DNA from: Bradyrhizobium sp.
GTDB taxonomy: Bacteria; Pseudomonadota; Alphaproteobacteria; Rhizobiales; Xanthobacteraceae
Assembly (NCBI GenBank): GCA_018971675.1
Contig: JAGXAF010000009.1
Coordinates: 1-34,907 of the forward strand
Length of the DNA: 34,907 bases
Reading direction: 5' to 3'
A model generated the notes under the pieces. It did not search any database and had not been told where the DNA came from. It worked only from the letters and a program-made list of their open reading frames with translations. This document shows positions 9,225 through 20,100 of this stretch, in pieces. The translations under genes were made by a program, and so were the position numbers. The first letter of the stretch is position 1. Each line of letters begins with the position of its first letter.

Positions 9225-10757
9225 TCAGAAGGGCATCTGGCTGCGTCGCGGGCTGATCCTCCAGGTCCCGGCGAGGATGACCATCGTCATCAGCGCAGCG
9301 ATGATGGCAGCGAACGGGACGGTCAGCACCAGCACCGCGGTCGCGGCCCATCCAATCGAGGTAAAGGCTTCCGCGAACGTCGCCAGCCGTGACGAGGTCT
9401 GGCGGCGGCGAAACTGGCTGCGCTTCGCCTGCACCCGGAACCAGAGCTGGATGGCGGTCGCCGAGGCGGTTGCGGTCACCACGCCGAGCGCGGTGACGGC
9501 GGCCTGCAATGGCGAGGCAAAGGCCAGCGCGGCGATCAGCGGCGTGAATATCGCGCCGATCGCCATCAGCACCACCTCGATCTTGGCTCGCGTCACGCGA
9601 GACGGCGTCAGCGGCGCGGTGGCAACCAGATCGGCGGCATCCTCGCCCGATATTGTCAGCCAGGCGAGACCGCCGGCGAGCTGCCCCGCCGCCATCACGA
9701 TCACCGGGGTGATCAACACGATGGCGGTCGAGCTATGAGAAAAGCTGCGCCACAGCATCAGCGCCGGCGGCACCAGATACAACAGCTGCATCAGCGTCTG
9801 CGACACCAGCCACGGATCGCGTCGCAACAGGGCGAACTCCTTCCAGCGCAGCGCCTGTGGGCGCGAGCCGGTGCGGAATGACGTCCTGCGCGAGGCCATG
9901 GCCCGCACCGCATGCGCCGACGCACGCGCGGCGGTGTCGGCGAACCGGTTGGAGAACAGCGCCATCACCGTGCCGAGCAGCGCCAGACCCGACGCCAGCA
10001 GCAATAGCAGCACCTCGCGGTCGCCGAGCACCGCGCGGGCCGGCCACCAGACGATACTGTCCGGATCGGGCGCGAATGCCGCGGCCGTGCCCGAGGTCAG
10101 CACGGCAAAGCGCGAGAGCGTGCCGTAGGACAGGATCGCGGCGATCTGCAATGCGATGACAAAGCCGGCGCCGATCACGGCCGCGACGATCTGCGCGACC
10201 AGGCGCGTCCGGCTCGGGCCGATCAGGCGAAACAGCGCTACCGTGATCGCGATCGCAATCGCGGAGGCCGACAGCCCGATCGCGATCACGACGCCGAAAG
10301 CCGACAGCCATCGCCCGCCGCCACCGATCACCAGCACGTCGATGAACGGCGTCGACAGCAACAGCGCCATCGCGATGACCGACAATGCGATGGCGACCAT
10401 GCGCACCGCGAATATGTTGGCAAGCCGGACCGGCGACGACATGATCAGGTCGAGATCGTCGCGCGTGTAGAATACCCGCGTCACCGACTCGATCGCCTGC
10501 GACAGCATCAAGGCCCAGGCCAGGAAGATGCTCGCCGACAGCACGATGAGCGAGGATTTGTCGAGCGGCATCTGCAAATCCGCGAAGCGGCCGACCACGG
10601 CATAGGCAGGCAAATGCAGGATCACCGCGAAGGCAATCAGCCCGATCACGGCGCGTTTGCGCTTGCGCCGGCCGCCCATGATCATCGCAAGCCGTTCCCG
10701 CCACGCCAGGCGGAGTTCGTGTTGGGCGAACCAGGTCAGCGCCGCGGCCGAACTCAT
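9225..10757 (-). CDS. ABC-2 type transporter permease
   Basis: 510-aa ORF with multiple TM segments. Translationally coupled (overlaps by 4 bp) to the upstream ATPase gene. Confidence 0.85.
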   Translation of the reverse strand: MSSAAALTWFAQHELRLAWRERLAMIMGGRRKRKRAVIGLIAFAVILHLPAYAVVGRFADLQMPLDKSSLIVLSASIFLAWALMLSQAIESVTRVFYTRDDLDLIMSSPVRLANIFAVRMVAIALSVIAMALLLSTPFIDVLVIGGGGRWLSAFGVVIAIGLSASAIAIAITVALFRLIGPSRTRLVAQIVAAVIGAGFVIALQIAAILSYGTLSRFAVLTSGTAAAFAPDPDSIVWWPARAVLGDREVLLLLLASGLALLGTVMALFSNRFADTAARASAHAVRAMASRRTSFRTGSRPQALRWKEFALLRRDPWLVSQTLMQLLYLVPPALMLWRSFSHSSTAIVLITPVIVMAAGQLAGGLAWLTISGEDAADLVATAPLTPSRVTRAKIEVVLMAIGAIFTPLIAALAFASPLQAAVTALGVVTATASATAIQLWFRVQAKRSQFRRRQTSSRLATFAEAFTSIGWAATAVLVLTVPFAAIIAALMTMVILAGTWRISPRRSQMPF

Positions 10758-11512
10758 GCGGCGGCGTCCTCGACGTCAACCAGCGCGATGAACATGTCTT
10801 CCAGGCTGGTGTCGTTCCTGCCGTTCTGCTGGCGCAACTCGGTGAGCGTGCCTTCGGCGACCAGTCTGCCCGACGCGATGACGCCGATCCGGTCGGCCAT
10901 GCGTTCGGCCACTTCGAGAATGTGCGTCGTCATGATCACGGTGCAGCCGGATCGCACGCGTTCGCCCAGCAATCCCTTGACGTGACGCGCCGACAGGGCG
11001 TCGAGGCCGGTGAGCGGCTCGTCGAGAATGATCAGGCGGGGATCGTGCACCAGCGCGCCCGCGAGAGCGACCTTCTGGCGCATGCCCTTGGAAAATCCCT
11101 CGCAGCGTTCGTGCAGGTGCGGCTCGAGGCCCAGCGAAACCAGAAGCTCGCGCGCGGAGGATTCGGAGATGCGCGGATCGATGCCCCAGAGCCCGGCGAC
11201 AAAGGCGAGGTATTCCAGCGGCGTCAGCTTGTCATAGATCATCGGCTCGTCGGAAACCCAGGCGGTGATCTGCTTGGCGGCGACCGGGTCATTCAGCGCA
11301 TCGATCCCGAGCACCGATACCGAACCGGCGTCAGGCCGCAACAGCCCTGCTACCATGCGCAGGGTCGTGGTCTTGCCGGCGCCGTTCGGCCCGAGCAACG
11401 CATAGAATTCGCCGCGGCGAACGGTGAGATCGAGCGCGTCGACCGCGAGGCGGTCAAAACGCTTTGTTAACCCTCGCACCTCGAGGGCGGACGGCGGTTC
11501 GGCGGGTTGCAT
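10754..11512 (-). CDS. ABC transporter ATP-binding protein
   Basis: 252-aa ORF. Walker A GPNGAGKTTT, signature FSKGMRQKVALA, Walker B LIILDEPLTGLD. Confidence 0.97.
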   Translation of the reverse strand: MQPAEPPSALEVRGLTKRFDRLAVDALDLTVRRGEFYALLGPNGAGKTTTLRMVAGLLRPDAGSVSVLGIDALNDPVAAKQITAWVSDEPMIYDKLTPLEYLAFVAGLWGIDPRISESSARELLVSLGLEPHLHERCEGFSKGMRQKVALAGALVHDPRLIILDEPLTGLDALSARHVKGLLGERVRSGCTVIMTTHILEVAERMADRIGVIASGRLVAEGTLTELRQQNGRNDTSLEDMFIALVDVEDAAA

Positions 11513-11624
11513 GATGTCGGGACCATCCTTGGGTTCGGAACAGCCGGTTTTTCAGCCGGACCTTGAACCCAGGACCTTGAACATAAGAGATTTCGGCGCG
11601 GTGAACGCTGGACCGCAAATCCCG

Positions 11625-11933
11625 TCAATGCGGCTGGGGGTCGCCAGGATTTGCAGGCTTGTGTCGCCGGTGAATAACGGGCTCGCGTTTCAGCGTCGCG
11701 CAGGAACTGTTTTCAGCCTCTTCCCTGGTGGATTCGGAGCTCGTCCACACCTGCTGGATACCGGTGAAGAACAGATAGCGACAATGCTTCTTGTAGAACG
11801 GCACCGGATAGTCATCGCTCAGTTTGGCGGTCTCGATTTTCGATCCAACCAGCACGCCCCGGTTCAGGGCATAGCAGGCCAGCACAACCACCGCCAAACC
11901 AAGCAAGGACCAGCCGATCGTTCGCATTCGCAT
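11625..11933 (-). CDS. Hypothetical protein, one N-terminal TM
   Basis: ORF 11625..12023; the likely start MRMRTIGWSLLGLAVVVLACYAL is at 11933, just after the stop of the 11945..12619 gene. Confidence 0.55.
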   Translation of the reverse strand: MRMRTIGWSLLGLAVVVLACYALNRGVLVGSKIETAKLSDDYPVPFYKKHCRYLFFTGIQQVWTSSESTREEAENSSCATLKREPVIHRRHKPANPGDPQPH

Positions 11934-11944
11934 GGCTTTACCCG

Positions 11945-12619
11945 TTATTCGTCCATACATTGAAGAATGAATTCGGTGCGGTCTCTGGGCAGAACGCCGT
12001 GGGCGTCCGCCTTTTGCCGGCATTTGATCTGCTCGATATGGGCGGCGAGCGCCTTGGCGCGACGGTCATCGGTTTCCGGGGCTTCCGGATCGACGGCCCT
12101 GACCATCATCACCCTGATCGGCGAGCCATCCGACTCGAACTGAAATTCATATTTCACGCCATTCGCATCGGTCGCCGCGCAGGAGACGCTCGACACCCGC
12201 TGTGTGACGAAATTCCCCACCTGTTTGCATGCGCCGCTTGCCAGTACGACCGACGGCACAGGCAGTCCGTCGATCTTGGGCCGATCTTTCGATTTCAGCA
12301 GCATCCGGTCGACGGTCAGCTCGTAGACATCCTGGTCTCTCCTGGCCTTGTCGCCGGAGAACGTGATGATGTGGCTGTCGTCGTCGGGATCGTTGAGCGG
12401 CACGGTGAAGCTGGATCGGCCGCCGGGGCTGTGGAAGAAGGCGACCGAGGTGCACATGAAATCGCGCTCTGCGACTTTTACCGCAGGGCATTTGCCGGCC
12501 ATCGAGGCGAACATGTCGACGTCGGGTTCGTGGCGCTCGCTCTCGTCGGCAACGAGCGCGCTTGACGCCGTCACCAGGCAAACGAACGCAGCAGCGATCG
12601 CTCGCCAGCAGATGCGCAT
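11945..12619 (-). CDS. Hypothetical exported protein
   Basis: 224-aa ORF with signal peptide MRICWRAIAAAFVCLVTASSALVADE. Four or more cysteines in the mature part. Confidence 0.65.
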   Translation of the reverse strand: MRICWRAIAAAFVCLVTASSALVADESERHEPDVDMFASMAGKCPAVKVAERDFMCTSVAFFHSPGGRSSFTVPLNDPDDDSHIITFSGDKARRDQDVYELTVDRMLLKSKDRPKIDGLPVPSVVLASGACKQVGNFVTQRVSSVSCAATDANGVKYEFQFESDGSPIRVMMVRAVDPEAPETDDRRAKALAAHIEQIKCRQKADAHGVLPRDRTEFILQCMDE

Positions 12620-12753
12620 GAAAAGAACCTCCAGCCGAGGTGCAGCCTAAACCCTGTGGGTGCAAAGATAAACACGCAATGCTCGCCGGAGCACGGCGCT
12701 GGCGGCAACGGGTTGGCTTGCAAAGAACCGGGTTTTGTTGTGTGCTTCGGAAG

Positions 12754-13548
12754 CTAGTCCTGGTCGGACGACGAGGCTGACGCCGGTTGTCCCGCCAGAT
12801 TCAGCGCCAGCAGTGCAGCATCCGGATCCGGCCCGCCGGCCAGCAACGGCGTATCGATGTATCGCATGGTACCGCGCTCATCGAGGACGAACAGCGGCCG
12901 ATAGTTGCGCACATCGACATCCTCGACCATCGCCATGCGGTTGTTGTCCAGCATCAGCCAATGCCCGTCCAGCCGGGCGGCGGCGACGGCGTGGTCCTCG
13001 CCGCGAATGGTGTCGTGCATGACCACCAGCCGCAGGTCATCGGCATCGACGCCGGCGAGGCGCAATGCGACATATTTGGCGATCGCATAGTCCTCGCAAT
13101 CGCCGGCGCCATGCGCCAAGGTAACGAGCGGCGAACTCCACACATCGGGCTGGCCATATTGCGCCAGATCGCTCATTGGCCGGATCGCCAGATTGATCGC
13201 GCGATTGACCTCGCCGAGACGGGCGCGCCCCTCGCGCGCGCGTGCATTGTCGACGATGGCAAGAAGCTGCAGCGCGGCCGGAGAGACGCAGCGCTCGCGG
13301 TCGCCGTCGCATAGCGCAAGCTGTACCCGTTCGTCGTCAAGCTCGCGCTCGACGCCCAGCCATTTGTCCCGCAAGCCGCCCTCGGCGAGGAGCGATGTGA
13401 GCAGGCCGAACGGCTCGTTCGAGCGGCTGGCTGCTATCGATGGTTCCACCAGATCCGGCGTGCCCGCCGCGAGCTCCGTCGCCGATCCGAACCAGGCCAT
13501 GCATACGAAGATGGCACAGCAAACGCGCGCGCGGCCGGAAAACCTCAT
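12754..13548 (-). CDS. Transglutaminase-like cysteine peptidase (BTLCP, DUF920/peptidase C93; LapG-like)
   Basis: 264-aa ORF with signal peptide. Conserved GAGDCEDYAIAKYVALRLAGV (Cys), EDHAVAAARLDGHW (His) and LMLDNNRMAMVEDVDVRNYRPLFVL (Asp) match the LapG-family catalytic layout. Confidence 0.88.
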   Translation of the reverse strand: MRFSGRARVCCAIFVCMAWFGSATELAAGTPDLVEPSIAASRSNEPFGLLTSLLAEGGLRDKWLGVERELDDERVQLALCDGDRERCVSPAALQLLAIVDNARAREGRARLGEVNRAINLAIRPMSDLAQYGQPDVWSSPLVTLAHGAGDCEDYAIAKYVALRLAGVDADDLRLVVMHDTIRGEDHAVAAARLDGHWLMLDNNRMAMVEDVDVRNYRPLFVLDERGTMRYIDTPLLAGGPDPDAALLALNLAGQPASASSSDQD

Positions 13549-13965
13549 CTGACGCCCCTTGTCCGGGCATCGGCGAGGCCGGTTAGCCTGCTCGTGACCG
13601 GATCATTTCGTGGGCGAGAGGATGAGCGGCGGAGCTTTTATTCGGCTTAAGGGGGGCCGGGTTGAACCTGGAAACCGCGAAGCAGACTAAAAGCCGTGTG
13701 GCCAGTTTGCTGAAAGTTTTACGGGTTTGCCTTTTTGGGGAGGGCGCGCGGATCGCGGTAGGCCGAAGGGTGAAAATTTCGCTGCATTTTCGACGAATTT
13801 GGCCAAGTATGGCTAATCGGCGACAAGCAGCCTGTTTTGTAGGCTAGATCACAGCTTTGGCTCGAGAATTGGTGCAGGATGTCGCAAGGAAATGCAAGCT
13901 GAAGAAAGAAAAAGTATCGGCGCCCTATTATATACTTATTTATTTCCAAGGAGAACTTTTCGGCT

Positions 13966-14073
13966 ATGTCAAATGGTGATTTAATACTTGGAAAAACGAC
14001 AGGAAAATGTGCTGTTTTCGAGAATAAACCTCAATTGTTTGATGTCGCTGGCTTGATCGTCGAGGTTACGTAG
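13966..14073 (+). CDS. Putative 35-aa leader ORF/uORF upstream of the giant surface protein
   Basis: ATG at 13966 preceded by AAGGAG (13948-13953); reads MSNGDLILGKTTGKCAVFENKPQLFDVAGLIVEVT, stop TAG at 14071. Not in the supplied ORF track because it is short. Confidence 0.35.
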   Translation: MSNGDLILGKTTGKCAVFENKPQLFDVAGLIVEVT

Positions 14074-14177
14074 CACGTCCACAAGCAGGGAGATGGTTCC
14101 GCTCCACATCCTCCAATGATATGGAGGACATAGACTGACAAAATTATAACAAATATTAACCTTTTTTGCGGTGGCCT

Positions 14178-17100
14178 TTGAATTTCGTAGGCAAATTCGA
14201 CGCACAGCTACCGGCTGACGGCCTGGCCGGGCATGCCCATGTCCAGACCTATGTACCGACGGCGCATGCTCCGGCGGACGCCATTATTGTTCCCGACGCT
14301 CATCTGTTGTTCGGCGCGGACTTCAAGCGGTCCGGCGTCGACCTGATCCTTTCCAACGGCGACCGCGAACTGGTCCTGCACGATTACTTCAAGGGTGAGC
14401 ATCGCCTTCCGCTGGCGTCGCCTGATGGCGCCCATCTTACCGGCGCCATCGTCAATGCGCTCACCGGCCAGGTCGACTATGCCCAGGCCGCCGGCGCCGC
14501 CGACGCTGCCCATGTCATCGGTCACGTCACCAAGCTCACGGGCAGTGCGACCGTGGTCCGTAACGGCGTCTCGATCATCCTCAATAACGGCGACAACGTC
14601 GAAAAGGGCGACGTGGTCGCCACCGGTTCGGATTCCACGCTCGGCGTCACCTTCATCGACGGCACCGTGTTCGGCCTGTCGTCGAACGCCAGGATGGTGC
14701 TCAACGAGATGGTCTACGACCCCAACGGGTCGAACAATTCCTCGCTGATCAGCCTGGTTGCCGGAACCATCTCCTTTGTCGCCGGCGAGACCGCCAAGCA
14801 CGGCGACATGAAGGTCGACACGCCGGTTGCGACCATGGGCATTCGCGGCACCGCGGTGCTGGTCGAGATCAACTTCGACGTTCCCGGCGAGAACGGCCTG
14901 CCGGATGCGAAATTCCAGGTGCTGGTCGAGCCGGACGGCCACACCGGCTCCTACATCCTGTTCGACAAGACGACGCTGGATCCGATCGCAACGGTCAACA
15001 AGGCCGGCCAGCAGGTCAACATCAACCAGAACGGCATCAGCTACACGACCAGCCCGCTATCGCCCGAACTGCAAAAGCTGATCAACGATGTGTTCCAGCA
15101 GAAGTTCAGCGCCAACGACACCAATACCAAGTCGTTAGATCATTTTACCGACTCGGTCGTCCCGCCGCAGTTCGAGACGGTGAAGGGGGTGGACTTCATC
15201 ATCGTTTCGCCGGTCGTCCTGACGGTAAACTCGCTGGGCAATACGCCTTCGCCTCAATCCGCCCCGAGCCCTCTCGCCCCCCACATCGATCAGGCGCCGA
15301 AGATTGGCACCACCTCCGGCCAGGTCGGCGAACTGAAGGCCATTACCGGAAGCCATACGCCCGACATTGCGATCGGTGTCATCCACTATAACGACATCAA
15401 CGTCGGCGACCAGCCGACGGCGAGCGCCAAGTTTGATTCCTTCGTCTACCAGAATGCCCAGCACCAGGACATCAGCAAGAGCCTGACGCCTGCGGAACTG
15501 GCGGCGGTTCAGGCGGCGGCAGTCCCGCTGAACGTGGTCCAGGATCCGGCGAACAAGAACATCGGCTCGGCGACCTGGACCTACGCGGTTCCAGACGGTT
15601 CGCTCGACTTTCTCGGCGCCGGCGAGACGCTGACGCTGACCTATACCGCGAGTGTCAACAACAATTACGCGCCGAACATCGCAATCACCACGGCGCCGAT
15701 CACGATCACGATCACCGGCACCAATGACGTCCCGGTGTTCACCTCCGCGGCGCCGCAGCCCATCGCCTTCAACAGCGGCACCAGCGTGCCGGGCGGTAAC
15801 CTGACCACCAAGGTGGCGACATCGGGCACGATCTCATTCGACGATCCCGATCTCACCGACACCCACACGGTTTCGCTCTCGACGGCGACGGCAACGCTGA
15901 CCGATCCGACCACCGGCACCACGACCGCTTTCACGTTGCCGCCGACTCCGCAGGCGGTTTTCGATCAGGCGCTGACCGCCTATATCGTGAATCCCACGAC
16001 CGGAGTTTCGACCGACAGCACCGGTACGGGTTTGGGGACGGTCAACTGGAATCTCGCCGACCTTCCGGTCTGGCTCGGCGACATCGTGCCCAAGGGGGAT
16101 ACCCTCACGCTCACTTACGTGGTGACCGTGACGGATTCGCAAGGCGCAACTGCCCAGCAGGACATCACCGTCACCATCACCGGGACCGACGCCGCGGCGG
16201 AGGTCTGGATCGCCACGAGCGGAACTGGCGCCGCATCTGATGGCCTTTGGAGCACGGGTGCGAACTGGGAAACCGGTAACGCGCCGACGGCCAGCGACGA
16301 TGCAATCATCATCACCGATCAGTTGAAAGGTTTGACGCCGACCTACCCGGTGACGATCACCAGCGCCGCCGAGGCCCATAGTCTGAAGATGGACAATTAC
16401 GGCGGCAACGCTCCGGTGCTGATCAACCAGAGCACGCTGACGATCGGAACCGATTTCAATATCAACGATCACTCCACCAACAATCCGGACGGCTACATCG
16501 GCCCTGAGCTGGACAACCGGGGCGCGCTCACGGTCGGCGGCGCCTTCAATCTCAACGCGGATTCGATTGTCGACAATTCGGGAACCATCGCCGTTGGCGG
16601 CAAGATGGAGGTGCTTGACCAGAGCGAGTTGAAGAACTGCGGCATGATCGAGCTTGCCGGGGGCGGCGACTTCAGCGGCAAGAGCACGATCTCGAACACC
16701 ACTACCGACGCCATCATCGAGGTTTCCGGCGGTACGCTCAATGTCGGGGTCGACATTTCCAATCAGGGTGCGGTCAAGGTCGACCTCCCCGCGACGCTGG
16801 CACTCGGCGGCGCGACCATCTACGGCGGTACCATCACCAATAGCGGCACGCTGACGCTCGATGGCGGCGTGGTGAAAAACGGTACGCTCGGCAATTCCGG
16901 CACCATCGGCGCCATCGGCGCCAGCAACGCGCTCGACAACGAGCGGATCACCAACACCGGCGGCATCGAGATTGCGGCCCTCGGCGCGCTGACGCTGGAT
17001 TTGCTTACCATCGTCACCAATACCAACCACACGATCACGGTCGACGGCACCGGCACGCTGACGCTGCAGGGCGGTGCTTCGATCACGGGCGGCTCGCTTT

Positions 17101-20100
17101 CCAATTCGGGCTCGGTCGACATTGAGGGAACGGGCGCGACGCTCGATGGCGTCGCGATCACCGGATCGGGCGCCGTCAATGTCGATGATGCCGCCGTGCT
17201 GACGACGCTGGTTTTGAAGGATACCGCAAGCATCACCAGCGGCACGCTGACGGTCGGGCCAACCGGGATTCTCTCGGTCGCCGGCGACGTCACGCTGGAC
17301 CATGTCGCCGTCACCAACCAGAACTCGATCGAGGTAGCCGCGGGCAACGCACTGACGCTCGATGATACAACGACGCTCGGCAATACCGCCGGCACGGTCA
17401 CGATCGACGGTACCGGCAAGCTGACGCTGAACGATGCCGAGATCACCGGCGGCACGATCGCCGACAACGGCACGATCGATATCACCGGCTCCAGCAAGAT
17501 CGACGGTGGTGCGGCGCTGAATGACGGCCACGTGACCATCGAGGCCCATCAGACGCTGACGCTGGACAACGTCACGGTGACCGGGACCTCGTTCGGCGAT
17601 ACCGCCAGCGGCGCCGCGATCCAGATCGATGGCGGCGATACGTTGAAGCTGAGCGGCGTCAGCATCACTGGCGGCGGCTTCAACGTCGCGGCGAACGGCC
17701 TGGTGCAGACCAGCGGCGGCGTCACGTTGACCAACGCCAATGTCGCCAATGACGGGACGATCGAGGTGACCGGCGGCAAGTTGACGATCACCGGCGCCGG
17801 CTCTGTCGCGAACGATGGCGGAACCATCCAGATCGACGGCGGCGCGCTGCTCGATCTGAATGTGCCGGACACGCAAAATGTCTCGTTCAACGGCACCGGC
17901 GGTGAATTGCGGATCGATACCGGCAGCTTCGGCGGAAGCATCGTCGGCCTGGCCGCGGGCGACCAGATCGACCTGACCACCATCGGCTATGGGCCCGGCA
18001 CCACCGGCACCTATGTCAGCAATGCCGACAATACCGGCGGCATCCTGACCATCACGGACGGCACCCATTCGATCGCCTTGCAACTGGTTGGCGATTATCG
18101 CAACGCGCATTTCGCCGGCTCCGCCGACAGCAGCGGCGACACCCTGATTACGCTGCATGCCAATGACGACACACCGGTCTTTGCCCCGGGCGAGACCGCA
18201 CAGAGCGCCACGGTAGCGGAACTTACCGATGTCACGGGATCGTCGGCGGTGGACGACTCTACACCGGCCGGTGGCGCCATTCACTTCACCGACATCGACC
18301 TGACCGATCGACCGACAGCCAAGGTGACGTTGCAGACCGTCACCTGGACCGGCGGCACGCTGACGGATGCGGAGACGAGCGCACTCGAAAGCGGCTTCCA
18401 CCTGACACCGGTCACCAATACCAATAACGGCGAGATCGACTGGACCTATTCGATCACCGACGGCTCACTGGATTTCCTCGCTGCGGGCCAAACCGCGACG
18501 GTGACCTCGACGGTCACGCTGGATGATCATCAGGGAGGCACCAGCACGGCGACAGTCACCGTCACGATCGACGGCGCCAACGACATTCCGACGATCACGG
18601 CGACCGGCGGCGGCATCACCGAAGCGCCAAACATCACCGGAAGCGGTGCGACCGATACGGCCACAGGCACCATCGCTTTCACGGATGCGGATAGCACCGA
18701 CCGGCCGACCGTCAGCACATCGTTTGTCTCGGCCAAGTACACGGACGCGGCGGGTGACGATCTCACGCAGATGCCGGAGCTTCAGGCGGCGGTTGCGGCG
18801 CTGGAGACGGCTCTTATGCTCGCGCCGAGCAAGGCCAATACCAACAACGGCACCGTCGGCTGGACCTATTCCGTCACCGACAGCGCGCTCGACTTCATGG
18901 CGGCGGGCGACAAGCTGGTCCTGACCTACGACGCCACCGTCACCGATCACAACGGCGGCACGGCGACCACGCCGATCACGGTTACCATCACCGGCAGCAA
19001 CGATGCGCCGACGATTGCAGGTGAAACCAATCCGACGACACAGACGGTTATTCTAGGGCCGACCGGGCCGACTGTCTTGAGCGCCGGGACGACAACGAAC
19101 GCGCTCGGACTGCCTACCGAGACGTTCGATGAGCTTAGCGCCGGCGGCGCATCGAATAACGGCGCCGGCTACGGCAATTTCACGAGCGCTGTGCTCGGCG
19201 CCACGTTCAGCGCGTCGGGCAATGCGGGTGTCGTCAACGGTTCATCCTCGGTCTCGGCGGCTCCGTTCATCGGGCCTTGGTGGGACGATGACGAGTGGGG
19301 CCATGCGGACACCACGAACTACCTGAGCATTGGCGCCGGCGGCTCGGAAACCATCACCTTTACGACCGAGCAGAATCAATTCGGCCTGTATTGGGGATCG
19401 GTGGACTCCTACAACAAGATCAGTTTCTACAATGGAAGCGTGCTGGTCGCTTCCTACTCGGGCGCCGACGTTGCGCCGCTGTTTGCCGACGGCGATCGGG
19501 ATTCGTTTTCGTCGAACGGCTACGTGGAATTTGCGCATCTGGCGCCGTTCACCCAGGTGGTGCTGACAAGCAGTTCGAATGCTTTCGAGATCGACAATAT
19601 CTCCGCAGGATATTCTCAAGTCCATCTTGCCGGTCCGATCACCGGCACCATTACCGTGAACGACGCCGACATCGGCGACACGCTGACGGCCTCCGTGACC
19701 GGCAACGCCGTCGCTGAGTACAACGGCTCAACGACCCTGCCGTCCGGCGTGGATGTTTCCGCGCTGATCGCTTCCGGTGCGATCACGTTTGATACCGTCA
19801 AAACGACCGGCGGACCGGATGTGCTGGATTGGACCTACAATCCCGCCAACGCCAATCTCGATTTCCTGCAGCCGGGCGACAAGCTGACCCTGACCTTCAA
19901 TGCAACCGTCAGCGACGGGCACGCCACCACCGCCAATCAGGCGCTCACCATCACGCTGGTCGGAAACGGCTCGTCTGTCGTCAACGGAACAGCTGGCAAC
20001 GATACGTTTACCGATGTCGGCGGCGGGGTCACGATTTCCGGCAACGGCGGCCATGACATCTATAATTTCAACGCGCATTTCGGCAGCGCAACGATTACCG

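Noticed and set aside
13662-13847. 61-aa plus-strand ORF upstream of the surface protein
   Set aside because: No SD and no family resemblance; likely part of the long intergenic region.
16800-17880. CRISPR-like or satellite array because of recurring short DNA words
   Set aside because: Repeats are degenerate, in frame, and encode beta-helix turns within one continuous ORF; no regular repeat/spacer pattern.
15834-18401. 855-aa minus-strand ORF antisense to the giant surface protein
   Set aside because: Low-complexity R/G/D/A-rich translation typical of shadow ORFs opposite a repetitive GC-rich gene; no domain signature.
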